Position numbers and translations under genes: made by a program. A stretch of DNA of 64,000 bases from the NCBI GenBank assembly GCA_026419785.1, contig JAODTK010005765.1, positions 62,001 to 126,000 on the forward strand. The letters are read 5' to 3'. Origin of the DNA: Sclerodactyla briareus. Lineage: Eukaryota; Echinodermata; Holothuroidea; Dendrochirotida; Sclerodactylidae. Numbering within the stretch: the first letter of the stretch is position 1; every line of letters starts with the position of its first letter. Positions 37,602 to 48,926 of this stretch are shown here, one piece after another. The notes beneath the pieces were generated by a model. It was not told the DNA's origin. It searched no databases and worked only from the letters and a program-made list of their open reading frames with translations.

Positions 37602-38340
37602 ATGGATATACAAAGGGATCGTAATCAAATCTACTACTCCATATTGGATGCTCTGAGACGAACCCGCCGCCGCCCGGTTTTTACCCCACCTAGTTACCAT
37701 GGTGACAACACTGCAGCCCCCACAACCTGCACTATCCTGCAGTTGCTAGTTGATCATTGGAGAGGCCCGTATCAAATTGGCTGTCTTCACCTCTTTTGAC
37801 GATTTTCATGTTACATTACGTGCAATACGTAGCTACGCCGTGTGCTACCCCGCACCTTAACCACGACGTGCAGTTCCACATTGTCCTTCCGTTTACTTCC
37901 CCGGAGCACGTGCTTTCTCTTAACTTCACCCACAGTGGCCATTGTGCCATGCCAAAGATTGACTTCATACCTCGATAAACACATTAAAACCAGGAACTAC
38001 GCTCTGACTGGCATATCCCTATCAACTAATCTGCTCCGCAATGTCGGGAGACTGAAATCGAGGACCAAATTTGACCTGTCAACGATATTTGACATTTGCC
38101 CATCCGGGCATTCTTGAGGAACTCGACAGATTTCTGGAGCGAGAGCTCAGCAGGAGACATCATGAAGATGGTTTTGTACTCCCCAGTTTTCGAAGTGGAA
38201 GAATCCTCCCTGTACCCAATGAATAAGCTAAACTTGTTGCAGCTGTAGAGTGGCTCGTCAGGCAATTCTATGCGGAGCTCGTTATCGTGTTCACAGTCAA
38301 CACGGACTATGACCATGGCTTTTGCTGGGAGTTGTGACAC
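37602..38340. pseudogene. Coding-like segment, orientation unresolved, frameshifted
   Basis: Protein-like composition appears in successive plus-strand frames: 37,602-37,799 (MDIQRDRNQIYYSILDALRR...), 37,757-37,978 (...LNHDVQFHIVLPFTSPEHV...) and 37,842-38,117. On the minus strand, 38,026-38,340 reads like a globular protein (CEHDNELRIELPDEPLYSCN, then KFSLFIGYRED). Only one strand is likely to be real in any part. The stretch has higher GC than its surroundings. I do not recognise a family, and it could be a decayed transposon ORF or a frameshifted gene. Confidence 0.3.
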
Positions 38341-38704
38341 ATTGTTATTTAATTTACATTTAACCGCTAACAGTTAATATATTGTTACATTACAACCCCT
38401 ATTCTACATCACTTGTTTTCCATAGAAAAAAACATTTCTGGAAATAGGGGCCAATTAGTGTCATTTCCAATTTTTTCAGTGGTATGAACTCCTATTCATT
38501 GCTTTGCTCTTCACTGCCCCCCCCCAGGCCCTCCTTACACCTGCTTGGGACTCTGCCCAACTTGTTCGCACTCGTGTCTCTCGTCCTCAACTTTAATTAT
38601 TTGAAAATAATTCGAATACACCTGCCTTAATCTGTTGAATTCGATCAAGGATTGTCAACTCTTGTGGGTACAGTGTCCAAACTGACCTTTTTTTCTTTCT
38701 TCAG

Positions 38705-38880
38705 GAATCAGCCAGCAGTGTCCGGTTGCATACCTGGTAGAACTAACATCCATGTTGGGGAGCCCTTTGTGCTAACCCACAAGATGCCCCGGTGGAATGA
38801 CGAACGTTCAAGAGTATGGATACAACCGTATCAGCAACGTAGTATGAAATTTGTGGGAAGGGATACAACGTATCAGCCCA
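38705..38880 (+). CDS. Probable internal coding exon, unknown protein
   Basis: A strong polypyrimidine tract and acceptor (CTTTTTTTCTTTCTTCAG) end at 38,704, and an excellent donor (CCCA|GTGAGT) starts at 38,881. The 176-bp exon is open in one frame (phase 2 in, phase 1 out), encoding about 58 residues with motifs PGRTNIHVGEPF, LTHKMPRWNDERSRVWIQPY and FVGRDTTYQP. Tryptophan, proline and charged residues are frequent, as in a conserved domain. I cannot assign it to a family, and no neighbouring exon of the same gene was identified with confidence. Confidence 0.5.
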
Positions 38881-38974
38881 GTGAGTATAAATTTGGGGGG
38901 GGGGGGCAGTGGCATTTCGAGTTTAATAATGAAGATCTTCTTATCTCTATTTCATAGGTTGATATGGGTATTTT

Positions 38975-39070
38975 TATATTATTATTTATTACATTGCCCC
39001 TGAATTATTAAAGCCGCCTTATTCAAAATCTAAAACTATCTGAGGCGCTGTACAAAGAGTGGTGAAACGC
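38975..39070 (-). mobile_element. LINE/SINE-like tail, reverse orientation
   Basis: TATTATTATTTATTACATT is followed by GCCGCCTTATTCAAAATCTA and CTGAGGCGCTGTACAAAGAG, the reverse-complement pattern of an element ending in AGCGCTATATAAAT(AAT)n. The body may extend to about 39,300 but is not recognisable. Confidence 0.35.
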
Positions 39071-39299
39071 ATATCAGTACAACGTACAAACGAGTACTTT
39101 AAAAACATTATATAGTACAATAAAAACAATTGTAGTAAAAACATATGAAACACTCAATCTGATAATTAAAGATAGAAGCTATAATTCAACAGCAAAAACG
39201 GAGAACGGCAAGAAGCAAATTACCAAAAGGCGGATTGATAAAAAGATTGTTGGTCATGTGCCTCTGGAATGTGTAGCCGAATTGTGGGCAAAATTAAAG

Positions 39300-40270
39300 A
39301 AAAAAATCTTTCTAAAAGTTGTCCAGTTAAAACACTTGATATATTGCCCCCTCATATCATGAATATTTCTGGTGAATTCTGAAAAGTATGAAGATAAAAT
39401 GTTATTGCCAAGCAATGTCACAAGCTCTGATATGGAAGGAACAAGAGCGAAGGAGGATCCTACTATTAGATTTGTTTATGTAGTTATCACGTTGAGACAA
39501 CGTCTTAACAGAAGAGGTTTTGTTTGATACCTCTCTGTACCGTTTGGCAGATACAGTGAAAGACACTTGCTCACATGTATCTTGCTGATGCATGTAATCA
39601 ATATCTAATTGATGTTCAGTTTAAAAGTATAACTGATTCATTATTGCAAGTAGTGAAATTCGTGAATCAACACTTCCAATCCAGAGAAACGAACTGAACT
39701 ACATGTCCCAGCCTTTTTTTGGTGTGCAGTAAAAACAAATTTCTTGAAAGCATCTCTAGCTGAGATGCTCTCAATAACCAGATGCATTTCCCAATTGTTC
39801 CAATTGTCTTTTTTTTCGCCAGGTTTGTGAATTACAACATGGCTGTGCTTCACATCTGCTGTTCTTGACTTGGATTCCTGTCACACCCGAGGGTTCAAGA
39901 GGAAAAAGAACTTCCATACAAACAAGGATAAACGAGAACGCGCGAACAGAGCCTCTATCAGAGTTCATAGAAGTGAAATCTGACGTCAGTACCCAGACTT
40001 ATCCAGGCACTTGCAGAGACCCCGTGTTGTAGATGTCTATGGCTTGAGTACTGTTTATACTGGGTGTCTCTGGTGTTTGTACCTTTGACCATCCATTGTG
40101 CGAATGGTTGCCATTTTCCGAATCTTCTCTGTAAAGAGATTCATATACACTTGAGAAAGTGCAGAGCAGCCAATTTGTACACAAAACAAGCAGCCACTTG
40201 TTACACAAAACTGTATAGGCAGCATACCGAGTTTTTTTTTGTCTTGCTGAACGAGTTTCAGGTGAAGACT
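39300..40270. other. Unassigned sequence
   Basis: No gene is supported here. Short open frames on the minus strand (39,402-39,968) lack splice context or motifs. Confidence 0.35.
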
Positions 40271-40274
40271 TAGT

Positions 40275-40410
40275 GATCACTATTGTGTGTGTGTGTGTGT
40301 ATTTCTGTCTGTCTGTCAGCAGGATTTCTTTAACGGTAATTCCGATTTTGATGAAATTTGGATATGTCATACACAGGGTTGAGGGAAACATGATCTAATT
40401 AGATTTTGGG
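40275..40410 (-). repeat. Family A tail, reverse orientation
   Basis: The reverse complement reads CCCAAAATCTAATTAGAT, then AATTTCATCAAAATCGGAAT, TACCGTT and AGAAATCCTGCT, then (CA)n. This follows 47,288-47,415 block by block. The (TG)n run at about 40,284-40,301 is the CA tract in reverse. Confidence 0.65.
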
Positions 40411-40905
40411 CCAGAACATCACTAATTAGGCAGAGAAATTATATACATTGTATACTATTAGTAATCAAACAAATAGGTTAATATGTCACTGAACATAACC
40501 TACCCATTGTAATATTAGTTTTGGCACTAATTCAAATCCAAAAAAACTACAGTTAGAAATAAGTGTCAGGTAAAATTCATGTTTCGAGTTCAGGTATCCT
40601 ATGAAATCATATGTGAATAATTCAGCTTTCAGTCGAGCTGTTCCGAGGACCAGTTTCTTTGCCATTGCAGCTCTCGGTCACTGTTACAAGCTTTAGTGAA
40701 GATTATTGAGATTCTGTGAATACCATTATGCTTGGGCCTCCCGCCTCGGATGTCGTTGGCATCAGTATGGTGTCTGTAACGAGTGAATATCTAGTATGGT
40801 CATTGTGCAGGAATGTACTCGAGTGTACTAATGCAATTTTTTCTTAATGTACGCATGTATTAAATCATTACCCATGAAGATGTGATCTGGATATGACAAT
40901 CACAG
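40411..40905. other. Unassigned sequence
   Basis: AT-rich, with no gene or further family A homology that I could support. Confidence 0.35.
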
Positions 40906-40909
40906 GATC

Positions 40910-41520
40910 CCATGGTCATTTTCCTGATTTTGGCATCCTCTGAATATCAGACAGTCTTCGTAACCGTTGACACGATACGCGGAAGATATGGTGGTTTTCT
41001 TTTCTTCCGGTCTGCCCCTTTCACGGTGCGGAAAGGGGATGATACTGCATTGTTGAGCAGCTACCAGCATGTTTCTCTTACCACATTTAAAGCAAATCTT
41101 CCCGAAGGCAGGAAAGTGGTCTTCTCCAAAGGGGCTATGTCGATTCTCACAGTTTCTGCATTTTTGTAGGCTGTCACTTAATGGACTGCGTAGACCTCCA
41201 TCTTGAATCAGTTGGGGTGGTGGTTTTTAATCTCTCCAGGGACGCTCAGATGCTGACACATCTCCTTTGAATTACCTGAAATTGAGATTCTGCTCACGGA
41301 GGAGCCTTTTCCAGAGAGATGAATAACTCCGCAAAAATTCGAGGTGTTATTGTGATTGAATTGATCATCTGCTCATCGTCGCTGATTCCTCATGAAGAAA
41401 TTGTAATGTTCCACTATCTCATTCTGTTTCGGATTGCAGTATCGTTGGAAGCCTTCAATTCCTCGCCTTAGAATGGACCAGTTTCTGGTGTTGTGCTAGT
41501 GTCATCACTACTCGTAGCGA
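40910..41520 (-). pseudogene. Ty3/Gypsy retrotransposon gag relic
   Basis: On the minus strand, a capsid-like segment (EGFQRYCNPKQNEI-type, near 41,440) matches the 'F..YC.P..N...ER..F..R.Q' pattern of invertebrate Gypsy gag. It is followed by a RERLLREP-like motif near 41,300 and then, at 40,912-41,170, a nucleocapsid-like region with C..C....HSP and PAFGKICFKCGKRN. This region is a variant of the 'CPA.GK.C..CGK.NHF...C' zinc knuckle. Frameshifts and stops separate the parts and no protease or RT follows downstream. It directly abuts the end of the BEL/Pao relic, so one may have inserted next to or into the other. Confidence 0.6.
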
Positions 41521-41542
41521 TGGCTGCGATTCCAGGGTTTGC

Positions 41543-42254
41543 TTAACATGTCGGAATATCTACTGTCCTCTTGTGCACATCAAGGGAGGCACATTTGGCT
41601 CTGACATTGTCATCTTCCATCAGCCAAAGGCAGTGAAAACTTACACATGCCCTTACCTCTTGTAGAGAGGTGGCCAACTTTGGCTCCCAGTGAGAGGACA
41701 AGCTCCTAATGATTTCTTTAGTGCCCTTTAACCAGCGAGAAAAAAACGGTCCCACCAACCATCCCCAGTCCCACCAAGGAGATGGGGCGTATACGGTACA
41801 CTTGGGACCCTGCTCACCAAAGACAATTAAGAGATCCTTCTTGGTCCTAGCATTGTCACGTTGGTAGAGCCACTGTCGAAACCCACGTATTGTGCAAACG
41901 CAAAGAAGCAACATAAAAATCAGTTTTGACAAAGGTCCCCAAGATCAGTGGCTCTGACCACGCACAGATAAACAACAAAACTGTAGCGAACTTAGCCACC
42001 TGCAAAACACAGAGCCCTGCATAGTCCATGACAGTCCTGGTATGGAGAGCTTGGGGCACACCCCAGTCGGGGAGAGGAACCGCCAGCCTCATTGCTGCGT
42101 GGGCATCTACCAGTTGGCAAGGCATGCCACCTTCCTTCACTGCCTTTGCCAATCTTCTACACCGATTATAATGGTTCCTCAGTGGAACTTGACATTGCGT
42201 CTCTGATGCATGTTGCAATCTCACATGGCATGACCTAACAGCTAATGTGGACAA
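41543..42254 (-). pseudogene. BEL/Pao integrase fragment
   Basis: Two overlapping frames hold integrase landmarks: a 'C.RC.R...K' / 'M..LP..R' linker region, VMDYAGL (normally GxDxxGP around the first catalytic Asp), and a degenerate APxxWxWGWLxxxFxRxLK segment. That segment corresponds to the 'P.APWWGGFWERLVRSVK' motif following the catalytic Glu. The catalytic triad cannot be read intact. Confidence 0.65.
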
Positions 42255-42775
42255 TGATTACCCTTGGTGCAATCACGGGATTTCCACTGTAGGGAATCTG
42301 TCGCAGTGAATGGATTCAGTTTGACAGAACGAAGAACCAGTGGGCTAGATTGCCACATTCATCGCATCCATTTCCTCAAGAAAGAACTTCTGTTCCTGCT
42401 AGATTAGGCAAAACTTAGCCCAAGTCGCTGAGCTCCACATGGGACAAAACATCTGAGTAGGGGTTCTCATGCCTTAGTCTCACCAATGAACTTCATAGCC
42501 TATGCAACTACCCTAACTGCCTTCTCAAGGCTTCCCCACCTCTGAATGCTAAACAATCTATCCATAGGAACATGCTCTGTCTCGATGATCATGACAGATG
42601 CCAGTTCTTGTTTCACTTTCACAAGTGGGTTGTTTTCATTCGATGAGACCCTTTCATCAACAAGATTAATTTCCTTGGACAGCCAGTCTGGGCCAGAGAG
42701 CCAGATTTTGGATGTGATCAACTCTTCTGCAGACATGCCTCTAGTCAGCAAATCAGCAGGATTCTTCTTCCCAGG

Positions 42776-43110
42776 TCAGTGAGCCCAGAACTCCTCTTGT
42801 GTCGATGTTCCAATTTCAGTCACTTTATTTCGCAGAAAGGTTTCCCATTTCAGCGGATCTCCCCGGATCCATCCTAATGCCACTGTAGAGTAAGTCCATG
42901 CTCTACAGACACATATTCTAGCAAATATGTCATGCACAAATGCTATCAATCTAGCTGTCATGAGTGCACCCAAGAGCTCAGGAAGGACACCTTAACTGGG
43001 GCTACCCTTGCCCTAGCTGTCACAAATGGAACTTCATGGACACCTGCATGAGATGGCACATAGACCACTGATCCGTAACCTTTTCCAGAGGCATCACTAA
43101 ACCCATAGTT
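42776..43110 (-). pseudogene. BEL/Pao RNase H fragment
   Basis: Contains the characteristic 'F.DAS..GYG.VVY' start and the 'W.DS.VALGWIRGDP..W..F..NRV.EI' signature, here TVALGWIRGDPLKWETF. It is split between frames. It is the best-preserved part of the relic and sets the minus-strand orientation. Confidence 0.75.
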
Positions 43111-44867
43111 CCATGTTCATCTCTGAGTCTGACCAAAGAATTTGGGAAGTGTAGCACCTAGTAATCTGCCAATTTTGTCCCAGCTCTAGCCATCGATCCA
43201 TTTCAGAAACCTGTTCCGAATTACATCTGGTGTCTGCTTGTCCCATCCCATGTTATCCCAAGAGCTACTCCTAGCCAGTGAACTCAACACAACCCCTTCT
43301 GTTATAAGCGCTTCCCCAAGAACCACTGCTACCTCAAACCCGAAGCTATCACGGCAAGGTGGAACTTCCCCTGTTCCATGATGTCGTTAGCCTGTAAGTA
43401 GCATCAATGCATCCTCATAGGAATCTGCCCCAAAAAGCCTATAACGTCCTGTCTGACCCTGTATCGAATATTATAGTTATCATGCATTGGCCGTGTTGCC
43501 TCTGACCTTAACCCTGGCAGTTTGCAACACAGCGTGAACAATACTGGCTGCGGAATCGGAAACCGTGATGATAGTAGCATTTCGGTAGAGTTTTGTGTTG
43601 TGGGGCTTTGGTTTTGAGCACCCTGCATACACAGTCTGTCTTGATGCTGACCACTACAACGTTGACACTTTTGCATTTGACTTCAAAGTGACTAATGCTG
43701 AGGACACTTGAGCTTGCACAGTTCTTCTTCACTACCTTAAATCTTGTCATCATGTGACATCATGCAACCACTGGCACTGCTAGGAATTGTGATTAGTTTT
43801 CTTACAGAAAATACATGGGTACTATTCGGTCCTGTCGTCATTGCAGTCAGAGCCGAAACTGTGCCTGGCCTTGTCCCTCCACCAGGAGCCCCCAGCTCAA
43901 CGGTATCTCATGTGAAACCCTAAGAGCATTCACAACGTTTGATCCCCGTCTTCAGGAAATCCAGCAGGGAGTCTGGTCAGGTTCCTTCCCAATTCCCGAC
44001 TGCACCCAATCCATCTGGACTGCATTGGGTAGACGGGACAGGATAAGGAGTGTCAGGGTGTGACACCATGCTTCTCACTGTATACTCCAAGAGCTTCCAA
44101 CGACCGAACATGCAAATTTAGCTCATGCAGATAGGCCAAAGACTGGGAGCTGGGAGCCCCCACAACGACTGGCTACCAGTAAGTGGATTCAGGCCTGTAT
44201 TCATGTTGAGAAGTGCCTGAATGTCGGTGAAGGTAATTCTCTCCTGTTACCCATATCGGTCCATACAGCGATGTCATAGCTGGCCTCGGTCAGTGATAGC
44301 CCCACGATTGAGTTAAGTGCCTCCCCTTCCAAGAGATTCTCCAGATAGGTAAACTTGTTTATCTTTGGTTTCGTTGTTTTGTCTACTGCCGCCTGGAACT
44401 GGTTCCAAAATGTCTGCCACTCGAGGATTTCTCCGCTGAATTTCTTTATTTTCAAACAGGGTAGCTTTGTCTGTCCAGGTGTACCCTTGGTGTGGATGAC
44501 AGTGTTACTAGTACCACTGTCACCATTTTCAATTTGTACAGTGGCTGTCCGTGTAGGGATTCCATTTTGTTCACTGCTTTAAGTTTCGAAGGACATCAAA
44601 TTTGACCGAAATTTGTGTGCCTCACCAATATTTTCTTCGAATCGTCTTCGTCCTTAATTGGTGTGAATACTTGTCCAAGGCAACGATCCGCTGTTTTAAC
44701 TCCTCCATTTGTAGTTTCAACACCTCAATTGTACATGATGGGTCAGTGTCCAAATTGCGGACAGCTGCTTCACTTCACATTTTGCCCAGTCTCGTGAAGC
44801 GGCTCTTGACTTTCTTCATCCTTACCAGATTCATATGGGCCTCAGCACCAATATTAAGGGTTCCTAA

Positions 44868-45287
44868 AAGGGCAAGTCCAGCCAAAATTATTTAAATGTC
44901 ATGATTGTGCATTGAAAATCATGCCAATCAAACTTTGTTCATGTTCATAGCATGTTCGGTTATAAAGTTACAAAATTTTAAAGATTAATTATTTATCACT
45001 GCTAAGTTGGCAATTTTGCAAATTGGCAACATTTGATGATGTCATACTAGAGGAACAGTTAAGCAATATTTCTGAACCTTTTCTGTGAAATTGGTAGAAA
45101 TGACATCATGAAAAGGCTGCCAGTTTGGCAAAATCACCAACTTATATATGAAATTTGAGGAGGAGGAGCCATATCTTCCCAACCATACAGGCCTATAAAC
45201 CTGGAACAAAGTGATATTTGAATGATATTTTATTCTCTTCAACGTTATAACAGGAGAAAAATTATTAATTTGGCTGGACTTTGCCTT
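44868..45287. mobile_element. 420-bp MITE with TAA target duplication
   Basis: Terminal inverted repeats AAGGGCAAGTCCAGCCAAAA (left) and, read from the right end inward, AAGGCAAAGTCCAGCCAAAT. Identical TAA triplets flank them at 44,865-44,867 and 45,288-45,290. The interior is AT-rich with no coding frame. A 3-bp TAA duplication and short element length fit PIF/Harbinger-type MITEs (TWA targets). It lies immediately upstream of the BEL/Pao gag relic. Confidence 0.75.
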
Positions 45288-45290
45288 TAA

Positions 45291-46254
45291 AGTAGATGAG
45301 TCGGTTAGTAGGGGAATGTCCAGATTATCAATTCCTTCTTCAGCTATCAACCTGTATTTCATCCATTGAGCCAACAGGATATCACTCTCCATTCGTTGTA
45401 CAAGAAAATAACTTGACGTTTAGCTTCATGGAAGGCCAACTCATACAACAAACATCTACTGCCCTATGGTATGGCAAACAAGCCATAAATCAAATAACAA
45501 ATCAGGAGCAACTGGATTTTCATTGTGAAATCCTGCTGAAATTCACTCAGATAGTTTGTTTACTTCTGACCCCATGTTACAGCCAGCGTGTTGAATAACG
45601 AGCAGATGGAGGCAATGAATCTTTAATGATGTATCACATGTTAGTTACCGACTGTAGCCATCTTGCCAGAACTATTCCAGAGTGTGTCCTTGACATCTTA
45701 GGTTACTGCATAATGAACTAACATAATACATTGCACTCGTTACAATGTTCAGCTGAAAGTACTATTCTTTTACCACCCTAAACCATTGTAAAATTGTGGT
45801 AAATGTTCATTCACTGTCCAGAACAATTCTAGATCTGGCCTGAGGTACAAGTGTGGTGAAAATGTGGTGAAGATGATATCATACTACTCAAATATACGTA
45901 AAACCCTATGTTCATAAGCTGGATACCACAGTGGATTACCACACATCAACCACAATGTTACCATGGTGAAAAAAAAAAGTAATGTACTATCATCTATATG
46001 CGGTATGAGGTTGAATTTTAGCCAGGATATCGGTGGGTGCTTTGTGTTAGAACAAATCCATTTATTGAAACCAACAACAAAATAATCAGGATGACTCAAG
46101 GAACTGTATGAATTGAGCAATCCACTTCAGTTACCGTAGGTTTGAAACGTGTGTGCAACAATGTAAGACGATGAATGCCTATTGGCGGACTGTGAGATGT
46201 TGACTGCCCATTGTGAGCATCAGACAAGAACATTAGCCTACCTGAGCATGCTTT
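45291..46254. other. Unassigned sequence
   Basis: No gene is supported here. The 78- to 100-codon frames are AT-rich and have no motif or splice support. Confidence 0.35.
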
Positions 46255-46257
46255 TTA

Positions 46258-47460
46258 AAAACAAGGCGATCGCCCCCCCCCCCCGTGTCTCGACTGGTTG
46301 CGCACAGTGGTTTACTTCTATTAGTCACCATACAAACAATTACGAGGCATTCCATGTTTTGCTTCAAGATTTTGGTATTAAGCATTTAACAGAAACAGCC
46401 CACTAATCACACTAATCAGTGACCAATTCCAAATTTATAAGGATTGATTATTGACATAATCTACAAAAGGAGTAAGTTTCATGGAAATGTGACTAAGACC
46501 GCCTAAATTATGCAAATTAGACACAAATTCCATTGACCCTTTTTCTCACTCCACATATCTGGTGAACCACACTTAATGCATTTCATGGGAATCCAACAAC
46601 TTCTGCATGAATGGAGCAATTTATACACACTGCAGTGACTCGAGTCAATGTTAAATTGGGGCTAAAGGATAGACAATACCAAATCAAGCTTCTTGCACAT
46701 CGAACAAACTTTGAAATTTGGGATGAACCATGCAAAAAAGACACACTGATTGACCTCCAGTGTCCTCCATCTATGTTGAAAATGAGGGAGTGAAGGTAAA
46801 CCACTAAGTTTCATGAAAATCAGGCAAACTCTAAACATACGCACTTCAGCGATTAGACACAATAATTGACCTCCAGTGATCCTGATTCAATAATTTTTGG
46901 AACTCTGGGTAAACCATACCCACCAGGTTTCATGGAAATCCAAGCAACTTCAAGATTTCGGAAAAATTATGCAAATTAGGTACATTGAATGACCTCTATT
47001 GACCCCGACTCTTTGTTAAAAAGTTTAGGGACTGAAGGTAGACCATATTCACCAAGTTTCGTGAGAAATTCCGACAAACTTTTAAAATATGCAAATTACT
47101 ACAACTTAATTAGCATATTTTACGCTGACTATCTGATCAGTTCATCTACCTTATATCCTGCATCTATGTCTGAAACCAAGTGACCATAGCACCTATGGTT
47201 CATCCGTAATCTTGGTAACGAGCCTAAAAAATAAACTACAAAAATAGGCTAATTACCTTACTTTATAATCTTAATCAGTGACTTTGCCCAAAATCCAATC
47301 AGATGTGTTCACCCAACCCCGATACTACATACTGAATTTCATCAAAATTGGTTTTACCGTTTCGGAGAAATCCTGCTAAGAGGGAAAATGGGACATACAC
47401 ACACACACCACACAAATGATCGCTAAGTCTCTTCCTGAACTTTGTTCAGGCAAGGGAAAA
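46258..47460 (+). repeat. Family A minisatellite element, most complete copy
   Basis: The head is AAGGCGATCGCCCCC...GTGTCTCG with a self-complementary GGCGATCGCC. A conserved leader follows (CACCATACAAACAATTACGA, then GGCATTCCATG). Four monomers of about 120 bp follow, with the GACCTCCAGTG word at about 46,628, 46,750, 46,870 and 46,990. Each monomer includes ACCATACCCACCAAGTTTCA, GGAAATCC and ATTATGCAAATTAG. Then come a unique 3' leader (47,110-47,385, ending AGAAATCCTGCTAAGAGG), a (CA)n tract at 47,397-47,415, and a tail hairpin CCTGAAC-TTT-GTTCAGG at about 47,437-47,453. No protein is encoded. Confidence 0.75.
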
Positions 47461-48424
47461 TGAGATGCAGGGCATATTCGTCAGTATTGCCAAAACCAAC
47501 CTTGTTGTCTATTTATTGTTATAAACAGTTGGGGGAAAACTTCCCTAAGTACGTACTTAATGCTCCTGTACATAATGTATTTATTTTTACACATTGATTC
47601 ATATATTATTGTAATGTCGTATACTATCAAATCAATAAAAAATTAAATCAACCCTTTACATTGAGCTTCATAAAAATTGAAAGCAGGAGTACGGTTAGGA
47701 AACTGTTTCAAATCATGGCATTACAGGAATCTTTGTAATACATTTCGTATTGATGTGTTGGAGAAGTTAGTACTTCTTCAGATTTTTGTATACTTTTTGC
47801 AATTTCAAGTATTGTGGACTACTGAATCCCTCTTGAAACAAATCATAGGAGAGAATTCCCTCTTAGATTATTAAAGAAGTTCGGCGCCAACACTTGTGGT
47901 GGAGTCTTCAGAACAAACAGCACTAGTTAATACAGATTCAATTTCACTAACATGCTCAAAAAAGTTCAAAATAGTTCCATGGTGATGCAGATGGTTGATT
48001 ATTGTTTAGCAAAAGTATGGACAGGTGAACATCACGAGACCGCTTATCTGCTAAGAAGCCTAAAATAGAGGCCTGATCGGAACTGAAGAGGCTGGAAGAG
48101 GTCAAGTTGCAATACATGTGCAGGCAAGAGCATAGGACATCTTGTATGAGGGAAATGTTTGTTATTTCTTTATGAATAAACACAACTCCTTTCAAAATGA
48201 AACAAGATTTTAGAATTAGGGAATTGCCGTATTATGCAAAATATTTATTATGTATACTTTAGTTAAAATGCGAAATAATCGTCAGTCATAGAAACATGAT
48301 ACCAGAAAAAAATGCTTCCATAATTTTTAAGTAATTATTCTTGCAGTATTTTGAATGCCATGGGTGTTGAATTATTTTTATTTCATTGTAAAAACACAAT
48401 ACCATTATTACTTGTTAATTGTAG
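47461..48424. other. Unassigned sequence
   Basis: AT-rich, with several AATAAA-type words near 47,630. No coding exon is supported. Confidence 0.35.
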
Positions 48425-48626
48425 GAAAAAAGACCTCCACTTACAGTGGGCATCCTCCCATTTATCCCAGGGATAAGGAAAGCTATCATAGTGAGTCAAT
48501 CAGCGTGGGGCCCCCTTCACCAATGCCTCACAACAGTGTGAAACACCTTCCCTGGGACCTAGGATTTGTCCTCCCCTCGACGGCCTTGTGCACCACAGGA
48601 GTGATGGGCTGTGAATTATCATATTG
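48425..48626 (+). CDS. Candidate internal coding exon, unknown protein
   Basis: The acceptor TTAATTGTAG ends at 48,424 and the donor TTG|GTAATG starts at 48,627. The 202-bp segment is open throughout (phase 1 in, phase 2 out), encoding a Pro/Ser/His-rich stretch with GHPPIYPRDKESYHSESISV and PSPMPHNSVKHLPWDLGFVL. GC content rises sharply relative to the flanks. No family is recognised. Confidence 0.42.
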
Positions 48627-48926
48627 GTAATGGGCTGTAGAGAATATTTTTGGTTAACAGTGTGAACTAGAAACCAATGTGCAGAAGCCCAAACTGCAGA
48701 AATTTCTTCTTTCACGACCAATTTGAGAATGGAGACAATCATGGTAAATGATCAACAGTCACAGTTTGGGCCCTAATTTGATAACTGTAGTGGGGGCAGA
48801 GGAAGGCAAAACAAGACCTGGTACAATTCCATCAATGACATCCTATCGAAATAAATACTAAGGAATGGATGATAATGTCAATAGATGTCAAACCAATTTT
48901 CAGAAGTGGTGCCAGGACAGGGTGTT

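Larger units (their letters stand above)
41543..44850 (-). mobile_element. Degenerate BEL/Pao retrotransposon relic
   Basis: Minus-strand landmarks in order: gag N-terminus with a coiled-coil-like segment (44,850-44,600); a DUF1759-type gag domain (44,455-44,201; KKFSGEILEWQTFWNQF and LENLLEGEA); a zinc knuckle (43,676-43,620; CQRCSGQHQDRLC); the RT-RNase H connection (about 43,290-43,190); RNase H (about 43,110-42,776; SDASGKGYGSVVY, then TVALGWIRGDPLKW); the post-RNase H 'LTRGMSAEEL...WLSGPDWL' segment (42,751-42,500); and integrase (42,254-41,543; with TVMDYAGL and APSPWWDWGWL-like motifs). The frame changes repeatedly. No aspartic protease or RT palm is present between 43,620 and 43,290, so the element is internally deleted and inactive. 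No LTRs were identified. Confidence 0.85.

Noticed and set aside
47395..47460. Canonical Helitron 3' end (hairpin followed by CTRR)
   Set aside because: A hairpin is present, but no CTRR terminus follows at the expected distance. Only a Helentron-like layout can be suggested.
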